This document shows positions 21,080 through 34,167 of a stretch of DNA of 64,000 bases, in pieces. A program made the translations under genes and the position numbers. The notes under the pieces were generated by a model. That model saw nothing but the letters and a program-made list of their open reading frames with translations, was not told where the DNA came from and ran no database searches. The stretch covers positions 11,780,001 through 11,844,000 of the forward strand of contig CP053154.1 in assembly GCA_014607495.2 (NCBI GenBank), read 5' to 3'. The stretch comes from Carposina sasakii. Taxonomy: Eukaryota > Arthropoda > Insecta > Lepidoptera > Carposinidae. Each line of letters begins with the position of its first letter. Position 1 is the first letter of the stretch.

Positions 21080-21335
21080 ATATTGCACCGACCTCAAATT
21101 ATTGGGAACAGGGCAGGAAGAAGGAGTGTAATTATATGTTGCTTAAATAAGAGTGTACATGGCTGTTGTGCTGCCAAATCTCTTATATTTCTCCGAGGCG
21201 TGGTGTATGTACCGTCGCCACATACGCACTCTGGATCGATTCCACCTCAAGTGCCTCCGATCCAGCATGAACGCCAACTTAGTAATATCTAGGAGTAGAA
21301 GTGGTCACCGTGACCGAAATCGGTCGGAGGTCATC
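21080..21335 (+). mobile_element. Decayed LINE, C-terminal coding fragment
   Basis: A frame from 21153 reads ...[20 protein letters not shown] followed by [15 protein letters not shown], matching the 'vLPtLLYGSEtWt.yrrhi..LerFHqrCLRsIl' block near the end of insect non-LTR reverse transcriptases. Stops and frame breaks lie on both sides, so only a scrap is left. Confidence 0.65.
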
Positions 21336-21654
21336 ATTATCATCATCATCATCATATTGTCAGACGTAAAGTTTCGAAGCCTAGTACTTTTTCTCTTTTG
21401 TCATGTGGCATATAAATCTGACAATATTATGCCTCCTAAACTTCGTACACGGCTTAACGCAATATATACGAGTATTTGCCCTTTAGTAAAATTTTACTTT
21501 AGTAAGTTCGAGTTTTGGGAGGAAGTCGGTTTTTCGTTTTAAAAAAATTATACATTATAATTTTACGTCACATTTTGTTTATTTAGGTAAACTATGCTGA
21601 GATTGTACCTACCTATATACCAGGAGCCTAATTAATATTAATATTTTTGTATAT

Positions 21655-21910
21655 TACTTACAACTTACTCGCGTGGTGCCGGATGCCGCGTGGTGCTGGC
21701 AGAGTAGAATTCGTACCACCCCATGTCTGCGGATATCGTACGAGGCGATTAAGGGTTTCCGTGAGGTGGACAGCAGTGCCTCCCGTGTTGACAACATAGT
21801 CCAAAATACAAACTGCGGTCACCAACCTTGCGGTCAACAGCCTTGTGGTGTACCCTGGGAGAGTCCAGCAGTGCACTGTATTAGGCTTATGACGATGACC
21901 TACATCTTGA
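21655..21910 (+). mobile_element. LINE 3' region
   Basis: CGTGGTGCTGGCAGAGTAGA, TGTCTGCGGATATCGTACGA and GGCGATTAAGGG are followed by GTCCAGCAGTGCACTGTATT and a GACGATGACC tail. The order is typical of a lepidopteran LINE 3' untranslated end. Non-coding. Confidence 0.5.
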
Positions 21911-22190
21911 GTTTTGCCCTTAAGTAGTCGTCCTATTAATGAAATAGGGATATAGAGCAAAAAATGAGGAAATATCAAGCATCAAGTAATGGTTAATCAC
22001 ATCAAAAGCAATTATTACTATCTTATAGATAACTAAAATATATGTACATATGTCCACTTATTTTTATTATTGATTTATATATTTATACGAGTACACTCCG
22101 ATATAAAAACATTTATCACGTTTATTGTAAAACCATTTTCATGGTTTATCTGCAAGTTTAATTATTATTATTTTAATTATTATTAATTAT
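21911..22190. other. Very AT-rich intergenic DNA
   Basis: Long runs of A/T only; nothing recognised. Confidence 0.5.
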
Positions 22191-22194
22191 AATA

Positions 22195-22770
22195 AATCAT
22201 TCTTATATTAGATAAATATAATGCTTTTTAGCTTAATTTTATATTTATATTATATCCTGTAGTTCCGGTGGCAGCGCGTTTATAAGGTATGGTAGGCGCT
22301 TTTTGTGGGTTCGGTCTCCATAATAGTTGTGTACTCTAGGTACCTCAAACTTTTTATCTAAATAAGATTTGAAGGTTAAACTATAGCTGTCGAGGGCGTA
22401 TGACACCACTGAGTCTACTAATGCTAAATACATCGATTTTAGTACTGATCTTGGTATACTTTAGATGGTAGAATTTACCAAGGAGTATTTTCAGTTTATT
22501 GCAAACATGATTTACCTGAGAGGACCATGAAAAATGCTCGTCAACTATTACACCTAAGTATGGGACAATAAGAACTATTTCGATAGGTGGACATGTACAT
22601 GATGTTTTATTATTGTGCATACAATAAAATTATATGAGTGAGTTATGAGGTGTTGGTTATTAATGGGTATTTTACAGTGCGGTGATCTAATTATAAGCAT
22701 TTTAGTTTTTTTCGCGTTAAGTACTATACCATTGTCGTGAGACCATTTTATTATATTGATAATTAATTAT
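22195..22770 (-). mobile_element. Decayed Jockey/CR1-like LINE fragment
   Basis: On the minus strand, pieces in different frames give, in order, NIIKWSHDNGIVLNAKKTKM (22760-22690), YLGVIVDEHFSWSSQVNHVC near 22550, KLKILLGKFYHLKY, YLALVDSVVSYALDSY (22435-22385) and HNYYGDRTHKKRLPYLINAL near 22300. This is the thumb and C-terminal part of a non-LTR reverse transcriptase. Frameshifts between pieces show it is dead. Confidence 0.8.
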
Positions 22771-24490
22771 GGAATAGTCACGATTGGCTGACAGTGGCAT
22801 GTAGGTAACTAAACCGTCATATCTAGTTATAGCTACCAAACAAAAAAAAAACATATAATCTCAGTAGGATATATTTTGTTTCCATCTATTTACTATTTCA
22901 GTGAAATGCTCATAGGAAAACGTGACCAGTCAGTTTGCACTCCAAATATTTATATTTTCTCTTTCATTCCGCAGTCGGCATTTATTAGGCTGGTTCTAAC
23001 ATACGATGAATAATTCAAACAAGTAGCCACTTGCCTCTAAGTAATTCATTTTCACGATATACTCGTAAGAGCTATGCAGAACGTTTATTATAATGCGTTA
23101 GCCGCTTTGTGGTAAATTCGTTTAATAAGCCGACTGGTCGGCGCCTAACCACTTACACCCAAGTTGTTACTGTTCCAGTATACTTTTAGTACCTTCTTAT
23201 AGATAAAATATCGCAATAATCTTACCACATGAATATGTACATAAACATTATTTCAAAAGGCTTCAAATAATCATCGATTGAAGCCTATGCACATTAATTT
23301 TGCGTACCTACAAGATTAGAGTCAGCAAGTCTTAACAATTTATCATTAAAATCTTCTTATATTGAAGACTATATTAAATATCTACTTCCAGCTTAAGAAA
23401 TAAACTAGGTTCAGCTCTATAAAAGTATTACACTATTACCATATTACCCATCAAGTTTTATGATGCAAACAATAAATTGAATAAAATCAGGACGCTTCTT
23501 CTTAAGCGCCTTACGAGGTCTAAAGTGGAGTAAAGTCAAGAGCTGAATTGTGGAGAAACGGCATGAAATATACATGAGTTGTCGGGCACAGCTATCTGTT
23601 ATTGTGGACTCCACTTGTAAGTGAATAAAATAGGCAGATAAGGTTAACGTCAGACAGGTGAATGGTAACAAGTTTAAACTGTGTTAAAATACTATTTTAC
23701 TAGAAAAAAAACAATATAATAATATTTAACGAATCGACTTTTCATGCAATCAAAAATATGCTGAATGTAAAAATTCTGTTGTAGAAGCAACTTTTCTGTT
23801 TTTATCATAATTAATACTTGTTAGTAAGTAGTACCTATATATAGCTGTATACCTACAAATCCTAGTGCGTATAATTTACATACCAAAGCCATGTAAAGCA
23901 AAATTGTTAATTGCTTATGTATTTATATATTATGCTAATTAATAATACATATGAATATTAAACTATTGTTATCATGAAAGTCAATTGGTTAGTGATTTGG
24001 TATGCATGTATTTCTCGGCAGGGATTAGGTTTAGGGAACAGGTCTTAAGATGGGGATTTAGAAGATACTAACTTCGGTATCTAGATCTCTAAGTTGGATA
24101 AAATAGTTTTCAGTAGAGTAATATTTCCGATAAAGTTTCGCTGCAAGGCTTCAGTGGTGTTATAAAAGCAATAAACGAACGCTATCGGTTTCAAATATTG
24201 GTCACGTTTTTCTAGAGCGAGCTTCGAAATGATACAGCTATAGCAACTGAAAATAAGATTCCGTTTTAAAATTGTGTCCCTGTAAATTTATTTTCAGGAC
24301 TGAATATCAAAGTCGTTGTTCAGAAAGAATACGAGCTTCTACTATCTCTGTCTCGATATAAATGTCTGATGTCTGAATGTAGATAAGATCAGCTCAATCG
24401 AACGAAATCCTTTCCAGTACCATGCTTTAAATTTAAAATGAATAAAAAAATGTTTTATGACGTATTACAACATACTCAAAAAACTTAAGC
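22771..24490. other. Intergenic DNA, nothing recognised
   Basis: No exon or bounded repeat was supported; the short open frames lack motifs. Confidence 0.45.
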
Positions 24491-24494
24491 ATGA

Positions 24495-24547
24495 AGTAAA
24501 ATCCAGCAGTGGACTGCAATAGGCTGTAGAAGAAGAAGAAGAAGAAA
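24495..24547 (+). mobile_element. LINE 3' tail
   Basis: ATCCAGCAGTGGACTGCAAT followed by AGGCTGTAGAAGAAGAAGAA: the same 3' terminus as at 376-480, in the opposite orientation, with a GAA tail. Confidence 0.6.
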
Positions 24548-27170
24548 ATCACTATAAATAATAAACTGATCGCATATTCGCAGGTTATGTTTGAAATAAC
24601 TTTATTCCACGTATTTTAATATCACGTGGGGTTTTATTTCATGATCGCTCGTAGTCGTTTCCCACTGCTGAAACTCAGAGCACGCAATCTCGCGATCTCA
24701 ATATCCGGACAATCTAACTTGTTTCCACACTCTCTGTATAATTTTCTCGAGTCTATATTAAGATCGTGAGTTTAAGTACCTACTTACTATTACCATTTCT
24801 GTTTTCAACACGATAAGAGAATTTATGGCTTAACGGCAGCCTGCTAACCAGCAAAGAAGTTTCGGATTTAACTTTCATTCGTGGTTGAGATGATTTTTGT
24901 CTGCACCTAATAAGATATACACACACCCACATCTCGTCTATTATTTCCATTTATAAATCCTATAAACATAATAACAAAGAAGCATGATAAAAATAAGTTA
25001 CGATTCTGTAATATAAAAGGAATCTTCATCAAGATTGTATCGCAATGTCTGAAGTCGGTATCAAAGGCTTATTTTATTTGACAGTTGACGTAGAGTTAAA
25101 ACTCTAAAGCCATTATTGTAAAGTTATTTCAAATGTACATTTATCTTCTTACGTAACTCACCCTAGTAGACTGTTATTTGGTACGAAAACATATGAAATT
25201 GTAATTAAATTTAATTAAATCCAATTTATTTTAATCCCATTTATTTTAATCTTTAGTCTACTTGAAGATAAAATAGGAGACAATGTACCAAACATAATTT
25301 TATCAATCCAGCTAATTCATCCACATTGAAATAATTGATTAACTGAAGATCCCGCTTTATCTCATCACGATAATACTGAGTAAATTCAATACACTTATTT
25401 TCAGCCAATGAAAAAAATCCAGTACCAGTAAATGTTCCATATAAAACAGAAAATATATTAAAATATGTTTTGAAGTATGTACCTACCGTAATCTCTCGAA
25501 GGAAGGATTATATAAAATATCGGAAAAAATAATGGAGAAAAATGTTGAAACACATTTTGAAGGTAGATTTAGTTAAGGTAATCGCAAGGATTTATAAAAA
25601 TACAAAAGAGTATACAAAAATCTTTTGTTTATTTTAGTTCGTTGGTATAAAAGAAAATGAAAATATGGTGAATAAAGTTAGATAACAACAACTCTATATA
25701 AAGGACCACTGCAAATACGTGCTTCATAGAATCAACCTAATAACAAGCTAACAGGTGCGTAATCACATGCTCATAAAGTGAAAATTACCATTTATATGAA
25801 ATCTGTAGGGCGTCAAATTAGACAGAGGTCGTTTGTCATCGTCAGCATGTGTTGCCTCTAATGGCTGGTTTACACACCTCAGAATAATATTCGATCGAAA
25901 TACCAAAGTATTGTACTTTGGTTTGAAGTGACAGTAGATTTTATTCTTTATTATAAACTCTTTCAAATTGAAATCTTATAACTTAAATATGTGACTAGGT
26001 AAAAGTAGAATTTATTATTAATATCAGTTACGTTATCATAACAAACCCGCATTCAAAATTAGCCCTGTTTAAAAATGTCATTTGACAGCAAAATGTACTT
26101 AAAGAATATCTGTCAAATTTACACAATGTTTACCTTAAACAATATTTAAATTGTCATGCCATAACACGGTATTTCTTCTTATTTAAAAACAAAAGCACAA
26201 TATTTATCAGAAACTAAATGAAGAAACTATCGGCGAACTTTATGTAACTTAAACGTTTGGCCGATGACCGGATACAGGTCAGTCACAGACATATCGTACG
26301 ACACAACAACCGAAATAGTGTAGATGGGCTTTAATGGCCAGGCAATTTTCCAAGAGAATTGCGACCTTAGCATTTCTCGCTTCCATGCCCATGTGCATAA
26401 CCTGTGCAGAGCGGTTTGTCAAGCTAGATTAAAGCGTATCTCAAGGTGACAGAGTGGACAATCATTTATGTGGACCGAAGTCGAGTTTCACGGTCACTGC
26501 ACTGACTAGCCTCGGTCACCGTGCTGATCAATAGTACAGAAATAGTGGGAAATGTTATGATGTATTGTTTTTACTGTATACAAGCAACTTTTTGCTGTTT
26601 CACTTGTGTTTCAAACCTTAATATAAGGTATGAACCCGCTTTTACATAGCTAATATTGTGGGATTGGTATGCACAGACACTGCTACTTGAAATTTTACTG
26701 TTTTAGGTGAAAACCTTACTGAATACTGAATATAATAGACTTGACGGAAGTACCTACAATAGTAACTTATTTATCCAAAAAACATTCTACAATGAAATTC
26801 TAGGTCTTATAAGGAATAACTAATACTACCTATAATAAGTACGGTCTTATCTAGATTAACATCTTCGTACAGAAATCCCTTCAAATTGGTTTATCCTAAA
26901 CATAGTGGAAAACTAATTTACACTAAAATTGATAATAGGTACCTAATATAACGCTCATAGGGGGAGGGTGAGGATAAAAGTGGAAATTTCCAGAATATAA
27001 AATACAATCAAGTTTTTGTGCTAGAGGTGGAGAGGAGAGCTTTACGTCCACTGGCACCAAATGAATAATCCTTGTTCATTTTATCGGATTCGTACTTACT
27101 TTATGCCGATTTCTTTTTCACCCAGACCGAAAGAAATGTTCAGTTCAGTGGGGCAAGGAGGAACCTCTTA
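24548..27170. other. Intergenic DNA, nothing recognised
   Basis: No exon, RNA gene or bounded repeat. The 26260-26530 part is less AT-rich than its surroundings but has no long frame in any direction. Confidence 0.4.
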
Positions 27171-27174
27171 ATAG

Positions 27175-27268
27175 GCCGTAACGCTATCGTCACACACTCA
27201 AATCTCATAGATTTAGCTTGCGAGGAGATTTTTGGCTCCGTGATATTTGGAGGAGATAGCGTTACGGC
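27175..27268. repeat. Perfect 14-bp inverted repeat around a 66-bp loop
   Basis: GCCGTAACGCTATC at 27175-27188 is exactly inverted as GATAGCGTTACGGC at 27255-27268. A 93-codon frame (27072-27353) spans it, but shows no recognised motif, so I do not call it a gene. Confidence 0.6.
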
Positions 27269-27712
27269 ACGTAAAAAGATTCACGCTCACCTACAGTGCA
27301 ATGACGAAACGAGATTACCAATTCATAATGATCTAAATACAGTCTTGGAATAAAGGGCTTGGATTAATAAATCCATAAACCTGTATTTTCAACAATGGCA
27401 AGCTTCGTACTATTCTATAGTAAGGAAGTCAGTATAGTCATTAAGCCTATCGCCTCATTCACCACGCACAATGAAAACAAACAACTTGGCCTCCAGTTTC
27501 GAGGGCACTGACATTAGGCTATTTATGTCCTCATATATTATGAAGTATAACTTGCTTTTGTGTCTCATTTAGTTCGCGTGTTCTATACGTGTCTTTATGT
27601 GTATATTTGTAAAACATTCATATTACTTTTTAGACTTCTGATAAAAGGTAGGTAATAGGAATCTAGTAGGTATTAGGTCTATTGGACAGTACTAATTACA
27701 TCCATACCAAAT

Positions 27713-27857
27713 AATCATAAAATCATTATCTTCATCCTATTACAGTCCACTGCTGGACGTAGGCCTCCCCAGGGTTCGCCATAAGGCTACTACCACAGGG
27801 GGGTTTTGCCCATAGTCACCACGCTGGGCAGGCGGGTTGGTGACCGAATCATAAAAT
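27713..27857 (-). mobile_element. 5'-truncated LINE 3' end with 11-bp target duplication
   Basis: The minus-strand insert holds TGGGCAAAACCCCCC-like sequence, GGGGAGGCCTACGTCCAGCA, GTGGACTGTAATAGG and a GATGAAGAT tail. AATCATAAAAT flanks it at 27713-27723 and 27847-27857. Same family as 376-480. Confidence 0.7.
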
Positions 27858-28059
27858 AATTAAGTGTAAATTGTACCAGCGTTCAATTTAATCTCGTGCA
27901 TATTTTTAGTAGAGTATAATAATTTAATTACCATTTCAAATGATATCGTATTCAATCAAAACAGATTTCCCAAAATTTAAATGATATAGGTATACGATTA
28001 AATAGTTTCGTATCTATGTAGGAAAAAAATTTAAAATGATATAGGGTAGATTTGTTACG
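27858..28059. other. Intergenic DNA with a short tandem duplication
   Basis: Two similar units of about 65 bp, each with AAATGATATAGG and TTTCGTATCTAT, lie side by side at about 27975-28088. Confidence 0.4.
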
Positions 28060-29005
28060 ATTGAACCCGAAATATGTTTCGTATCTATAGTGCTTGTTTT
28101 TTTCTTTTCATACCTCTTTACAAAAACGGAACCTAAAAGCTGTCCGTGGCCTAAATTTGAAATTTATTCCTGTGACCCAAACACAGAGGTGTGACTAGAA
28201 ATCTGTATGGGGGTCATTTTTGGGGGGGAAGGGGAGAATTTAAAAAAAAAATCTGAAAAGCATCGTGTGGCATATCAAATAAAGTCTTGGAAAAAACTTA
28301 TGTATTTTTTTTAATTTAAAATAAATAGTTTCCAAGTTATTCAAGAAAAAAACGCTACGAACCTGAAAAAAATACGAAATTAGTTTTCTCCTTAAAAAGA
28401 ACCATACATTATAAAAAACATTATACAAGGTGGAAAACTGAAAAGTACGGAACCCTCTTCAAAAGCACTGTCGGCTTTTTTTATAATGTCTAGAATGGTT
28501 CTTTTTTACGCAGTCGGGTTTTTAGATTTTATAAATTAAGTTTTTTTTTATACTTTTTAGTTATGAGTTACTAATAGGTACGCTTCAAGAAACATACTCA
28601 ACATGCTCGGCAGCAAGAAGTTTCGTCTTTTCATCGTAAATTTCTACTGTCTGAAAACTTATATGTGAGAATGGTTGTTACGCAACTTTAAATCGATATA
28701 GATCCTAAACGGTCAGTCGAATCAAAAAATGTTGAAAGAAAACTAAAAATGATTTTTAAATACCTATTCAACGATACCCCACTTGACATGGTTTGTCACC
28801 ATTCACAATAAATAGTCGCCATATTGGATTTTCACTAACTTCATGTCTTTAGTGACACTTGCCGGACTAAGAGGAATCGATTGACGTGTGAATCATAAAA
28901 GTCGGCCCAGGCGTTTGGTCTGTGTAGTGCTTCAAAGAAACCTACGTACATAGGCTGTTAAACACAATACCACTCCTTTGCGTCGCGCAGTCGGGTAAAA
29001 AGGGT
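28060..29005 (+). repeat. Dispersed repeat family 'GTCGGG', copy 3, with attached repeat
   Basis: From 28510 (GCAGTCGGGTTTTTAGATTT) to 28998 (CGCAGTCGGGTAAAAA) the order matches copy 1. Note that the same CAGTCGGG word marks both ends. The preceding 28090-28450 part, with ACGGAACC / TACGGAACCCTC words and GTGTGGCATATCAAATAAAG, is another common lepidopteran repeat. Confidence 0.55.
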
Positions 29006-29299
29006 AGTTAAAGCCGAAACAAAACTTCTAGCAAAGCTGGCAATAAACTTCAATTATCTAGATTCGTTTTATTCCCTTTTAGTTATTGCTTTATTCAGAA
29101 CAGAAACAGCTACAATATTAAACTTGTGTTCCTAATAAAGTGACCTCAAATCTTATTAAGTACACCCGTTTAAATATTTACTTATAAGATTGACCATTTC
29201 AAAAAGAGGGTTTCGTTGGAAAAAAATAATTACATACATATTCCCTAATGCTACAAAAGTACACTTTTAGATAAGTATATACATACATACATATATATT
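29006..29299. other. Intergenic DNA, nothing recognised
   Basis: No exon or bounded repeat. Confidence 0.45.
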
Positions 29300-29625
29300 C
29301 GAATGGCTTTGTTCCCAAAATGGGGTGGCCGGAGCTGCAGGACCACAAAGGAGATCGTTACAGCTACGTTTTGCATAGCGCGGTCAGATGTTGACATAAC
29401 GAAGTTATTTATTTATTGAAGAAAAAATGCGATGACCTCACAAGCAGACCTGGCGGCGGCGCGACGGACGGTCATTGCAAAAGCGAAGACGAAAGCGAGG
29501 TAGGGAAGACGCAGAGAATTAAAAGGCGAAGCTTAGAACCGAACGGAATGGCAGAGATCTGTGGAGGCCCTCTGTCCCATCTAGAGTACACATGAAGATA
29601 AGTCAAGTCACAAGCATAGCCGACA
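29300..29625 (+). mobile_element. LINE C-terminal fragment next to a degenerate repeat
   Basis: GGAATGGCAGAGATCTGTGG followed by AGGCCCTCTGTCCC is the nucleotide trace of the 'W.sivEALCp' end of lepidopteran LINE proteins. A reversed, diverged copy lies at 44080-44200. Upstream, GGGTGGCCGGAGCTGCAGGA relates to the degenerate repeat at 36660-36720 and 49205. Confidence 0.5.
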
Positions 29626-30215
29626 AGTTGCCAATATAACAGAGTTATTATGAATAAGATAAGATTGAAACATTGTATTATCATCGCAAATATTTTAGGC
29701 TTTCAGGAGCACATTTTGAAGTCTTTACAAGTAATTAACCAGAGAGAAAATCAAATACTTACTTTTACCAAAAGTTAACGGGCAAAGTTACTCGAAATAA
29801 GTCAACGCGGAAAGTTTAGTACGTTGGGAATTTGTTTCGAGATATTGTTAGGGTGACAGTGATCCAGCAAAGTGCTATTACGTAATGTCGTTTTGTAAGT
29901 TTTTTCGACGTCAACTCAGTATCGGTGCTTAATTTAACGTAATTTTAACGTATCTTCATGCTTCACGTTCTGTATTTCTATTAGCTGAATTGTCTATGCT
30001 TTATTTATTTGCATTTTTCTAGCCGTGTCTGTGAATCCTGGCTTACAGGAGTTGCAGTGCTGAGAATAAGTGGTGGGGCAATCCCGATAAATCATTTCTC
30101 TATGCGAACCTTACCTATGGATTTAACACAAGCACTATCCAGTGGATATTGTATATTGTACCTACCTACACTATAACACTCGCTATTACACTGTATAAAG
30201 TGTACAATCTTCTTA
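29626..30215. other. Intergenic DNA, nothing recognised
   Basis: No exon or bounded repeat. Confidence 0.45.
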
Positions 30216-30218
30216 ATA

Positions 30219-30692
30219 TACAGTGTGTGGGTGACAGCCAGACAAATACTGAAATACTGAACAGGTACCATTGTTTTAAGTTATACGACAGTGTTAATGC
30301 AGGAAATGCATTTTAATTTGATTATCCGCAATGATTGCTTTCCGCGCCAATTGTATTGGATGATCTTGTGACTAGTTAAATGGGCTTTATGGTTATTATG
30401 TGATACATTACTGTTTTTTGGACCACTTGTGACGCTCCATTTGGGCTGATCAGTATTTTGAACTTATTTGGGACTAACTTTTTTTTTTAAATCATCAAAA
30501 AATAGGTTAAAATTTTTTAAAGTCATTATCTAAGGCCTACTTAAACAAACTATTTTTTTTTCTGAAAAAAATTAAAAAATGTCGGAATATTTTTGAATTT
30601 TCCTGCGAAAATGTTCAGTAGTTTTCTCCTCAGAAGCATGGACTGAAGTCGCCATATCAATATTTGCCTGGCTGTCACTTCCACCCTGTATA
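30219..30692. mobile_element. MITE, about 470 bp
   Basis: The left end ATACAGTGTGTGGGTGACAG is inverted at the right end as CTGTCACTTCCACCCTGTAT; complementarity continues with CCAGACAAATA / TATTTGCCTGG. The interior is non-coding with T- and A-rich runs. Confidence 0.7.
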
Positions 30693-32279
30693 TAACAACC
30701 ACATAGAGTTAAGGTTGTTCTCATTGGCAATTCACTAACTATGTAAGTATTGTATGTTTATCACCATCCAATGTAGCGAGCGTTTTACGTAGCAATACGT
30801 CTTCATAAGCAAGCGCCAAAGTCTCTATAACAAGTTTTACGACACAGTTTAAAGATTACACGACAGAGACAAAATAACGACTTTTTTATCAACACACCCG
30901 ACTGGGAATACGCCACTGAACATTTTCTGAAATGAGAACTACACTTAAATTCTGTTTTCCATCACCAAAAATGGCTGTCGACAGTTGAAGTTAAGCGATT
31001 TCTTGCCGTAAATCCTTTATGACAGAAATGCTGAATAGCAAAGAGAAACCTACAGGCACGTTTAGCTTAGCGGGGACAAGTTGCTAGATCATCGCCTGAG
31101 AGAACACCATTCCTTAGTCGACTGGGAAACTTTGGGAACACAACCGTGTAATATGATATGAATGAAAATGCTTTATGTATGCTCATCATTGTATGCTACA
31201 TTTTATAGGGTGTTACCGCAATATATTTAATTTCACGCATGTCAGTGTGTAATTAATATATTCATTTTCTAATGCAATTCGTATAAAAAATTGCTTTCGC
31301 ACTTCTACGTTAACTTTAACTGCTGTCACATTCCATGAAAAGGGGTATGAAGTTTTCGCGTCACTATTAATACCTAAACAGATAGATATCACAAGAATTT
31401 ATGCTAGTGCGTTTCATCAAATAGTTGTCCTTTGTATGATGGCGAATGGGATAATATGTGCGTGCATGACTACATTATCGGTGTTAGGGCATTCATATAA
31501 GTAATGTTATTTTCGAAATAGGAGTTACCCTACAAAACGGACTCTACCTAGTGACCATACCATTACGTAAGCAACACCCTATATCTCACCCGAGCCATGT
31601 TCGCTGAGCTTTTCATTGTTGTTTTACATGCATTGGAATTACTCCCACGCGAACCTTTACTCGACTGATGTGTTACGCACAATTAATTTACGTTTGATCC
31701 ATCTTGTTTTCGATATTTTGATAAATTCAAAGAATATATTAGGCTTTTGTAACTTAATGATGATGCCCATGTGGGCGAAGAAAAGAGAAGCGAAAACTTA
31801 AAATAATAACCTGCCTGTCGAACCGGCAATAGACTTAAAAAATATGTTGTAATTGATGATTTGTGTTTAATTGAGTCAGCTTTTTCTTGAAAACAAATAC
31901 GAATAACAATCAACAGCAAAATTCTTACAATTTTCGCTTTTAAAATGTCAAACGTCAATTTTTGCTATTGCTTAATAATAATTATAATAATAATACGGAG
32001 GCCCGTTCTAAATAGACCTTCAGTTTCCTTAAAGCGAGACAGTAACTTCGTCACTTGAGCTAATTAGCCGCGGTATGCTACAGCCGAGTTTACCGAGATG
32101 CTGGTCAAAGATCTAACTAAATGGAAGCATGTTAGAGGCAATTCGCGAGCACTTCCTTTGCCAGAGACGACACCTTTTTTTCTTTGCATACATCGTTAAA
32201 AACAAAAAATAGTATATCAGGCATAAATCAGTTACCTCAACTGCCTGCCTGTTTACATATATAATAATAATATCTTGAC
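30693..32279. other. Intergenic DNA with one decayed repeat
   Basis: 31050-31145 carries the 'CTTAGTCGACT' degenerate repeat. The remainder shows nothing. Confidence 0.4.
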
Positions 32280-32578
32280 TAAGATAAATTTATAAAAACT
32301 CCGTTAAGATATGGTTGATCGTTTCATCTTTAAACATTGTGTTGAGGGATTCAGCTTTGTTTGCCGAGATTTGGCTAGTGTATAATAGCTATCGGGATGA
32401 AGAATAACGTTGCCAATATGTAATTTAGAAAAGAGATGGTAAAATTCGTCATCTGAGTAATTGACCCGGTGGCTTAGTGGTTATAGCGGCTGGCACGGTC
32501 TGCAGTGGTCGTGGGTTTGATTCCCACTCGGGTGAAGAATTTTTTCCATTTTCTTTATAAATAATTTTATAATATATA
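32270..32578 (+). mobile_element. SINE1 copy (tRNA-headed), permuted unit
   Basis: The body (ATCTTGACTAAGATAAATTT..., CTTTAAACATTGTGTTGAGG, TATCGGGATGAAGAATAACG) is followed by a tRNA-like part at 32463-32535 with an A box (TGGCTTAGTGGTTATAGC) and a B box (GGTTTGATTCC), then TGAAGAATTTTTTCC and an AT tail. The body precedes the tRNA head, the reverse of usual SINE order. Confidence 0.75.
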
Positions 32579-33820
32579 ATAATACATAAATCTCGTTTCT
32601 AATGCAGACTAAGTTTTAAAGAATAAGGTTAAAGGTTAACTTAACTATGCAAAATTATTAATAAAGAAAATAGAAAAAAAAATCTTCAATTCAAAGCTTG
32701 AGTTTCACTATTATACTATGAAATTTATATGAATAGTTCACTCAAAAACACTCAAAACACTTTTAATTTCATAGAGGTTTACTTAGATACAGTTAGCATA
32801 GTATACTTTGTTAATCACTAGCGAGCTTAAAATAATAACCTAAAGATCACACGGGAGCGGTTCTAGAGAAAAACTCGGAAAAACTACATGAAAATTCGGG
32901 CTACATGCTCCACAGACTGTTTGAATTTTCTGCGGAATGGATGGTGGCATCTCTGAAAGAAATCTTCAGTTCTTTATCGAAATAGTTTTTTTCGAAATTT
33001 TCGAAATTCAAATGGGACTGTTTTTTTATTGATTTATCCGAATTATCTCGCTGGAAAAGCAAAGGTAAGTCCGTACAGTCTTTCGTAAAATGATTTCTGA
33101 ATTCATGATGGATGATAATGATGATGAATGGAAACATCGAGAAAAAGAAAGTATAATTAGGCAAAAACACTTAATGAGGCCATGAAGAAATCGTGTTCCG
33201 ACTAAAGTTTTTTCAGCTTACCTGCAATAAAACCATGCACACGCAATATGTAGAATCACATTAAAAGTAAACAAAATATGTTATTATTTATAACTTCTCT
33301 AGTAGAAAACATCACTGTCGGACGCATCCAAGCTATTTACAAATGAATTTTAGATTTTAAACAAACGGTTACATCAGCCCCCGTCCAGCTTTTCCCGTTG
33401 GATCTTAAAGGATTTCAACAGCAAGATATATTTCTTGACTTGGATTTCTACAACTCATCACATTATTCGCAAAGATTACCTACCTATTAGGTATTATTTG
33501 GACACCTATTTAATTGTATCTGCGGCCAACATAGCGTATCAAACTTTAGTGAATTTAAACCTACTAAAACAGTACCTACATTTCGGGTGTTGGAAACCGG
33601 ATATCCCATTACACTTAATGTTTGTAACATAAAAACCTTCATCCGTTACCCTGGTTTACGAACCGATCGTTAAGGTTTCATTTCAATTGTCTGTTACGAA
33701 GCTCTCGTACTTACACATAACTGCTATGTCCCTAGTTTAAATTAGGTACCTAATTTAAAATAGGTCGGAACGCACGCGATAATGCACAATGTAGAATTTA
33801 TACTCGTATACATACATGCT
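32579..33820. other. Intergenic DNA, nothing recognised
   Basis: No exon or bounded repeat. Confidence 0.45.
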
Positions 33821-33821
33821 G

Positions 33822-33910
33822 CTTCCGACCGGTCGGAGTGGAGGTTGCTGGGGGAGGCCTATGTCAAACAGTGGACTTCTCAGGGCTGTAAATGATGATG
33901 ATGATAAATA
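33822..33910 (+). mobile_element. LINE 3' tail ('CGACCGGTCGGAGTGGAGG' type)
   Basis: TTCCGACCGGTCGGAGTGGA, GGGGGAGGCCTATGTC and CAGTGGACTTCTCAGGGCTG are followed by a GATGATGATGAT tail. A close copy with its own tail lies at 39180-39265. Confidence 0.6.
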
Positions 33911-33934
33911 CAAAGAGAGTCGCCTCTGTTTTTA

Positions 33935-34167
33935 TATACAGTGTGTCGGGCACAGTGGGTCACCGGTGTCCGACCCATTAAGGTGCAGTAATATGATCAA
34001 TTTTATCGACAAATCCACTGTAATAATTTTTTTAACCATATTAAAAAATTACAGCTATTTTAATTTTTTTGGTTTCTGAGTCCGGATGGATTCAATTATT
34101 TAGCAATATCTACCGATATACAGGACCTATAAGCATGAAAAAGCCGGGTGACCCGACACACTGTATA
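33935..34167. mobile_element. MITE, about 233 bp
   Basis: TATACAGTGTGTCGGGCAC at the left is inverted as GTGACCCGACACACTGTATA at the right. The inside is non-coding. A (GGTA/CCTA) microsatellite follows. Confidence 0.75.

Noticed and set aside
26260..26530. Less AT-rich stretch suspected to be an exon
   Set aside because: No long frame and no convincing splice pair in any frame.
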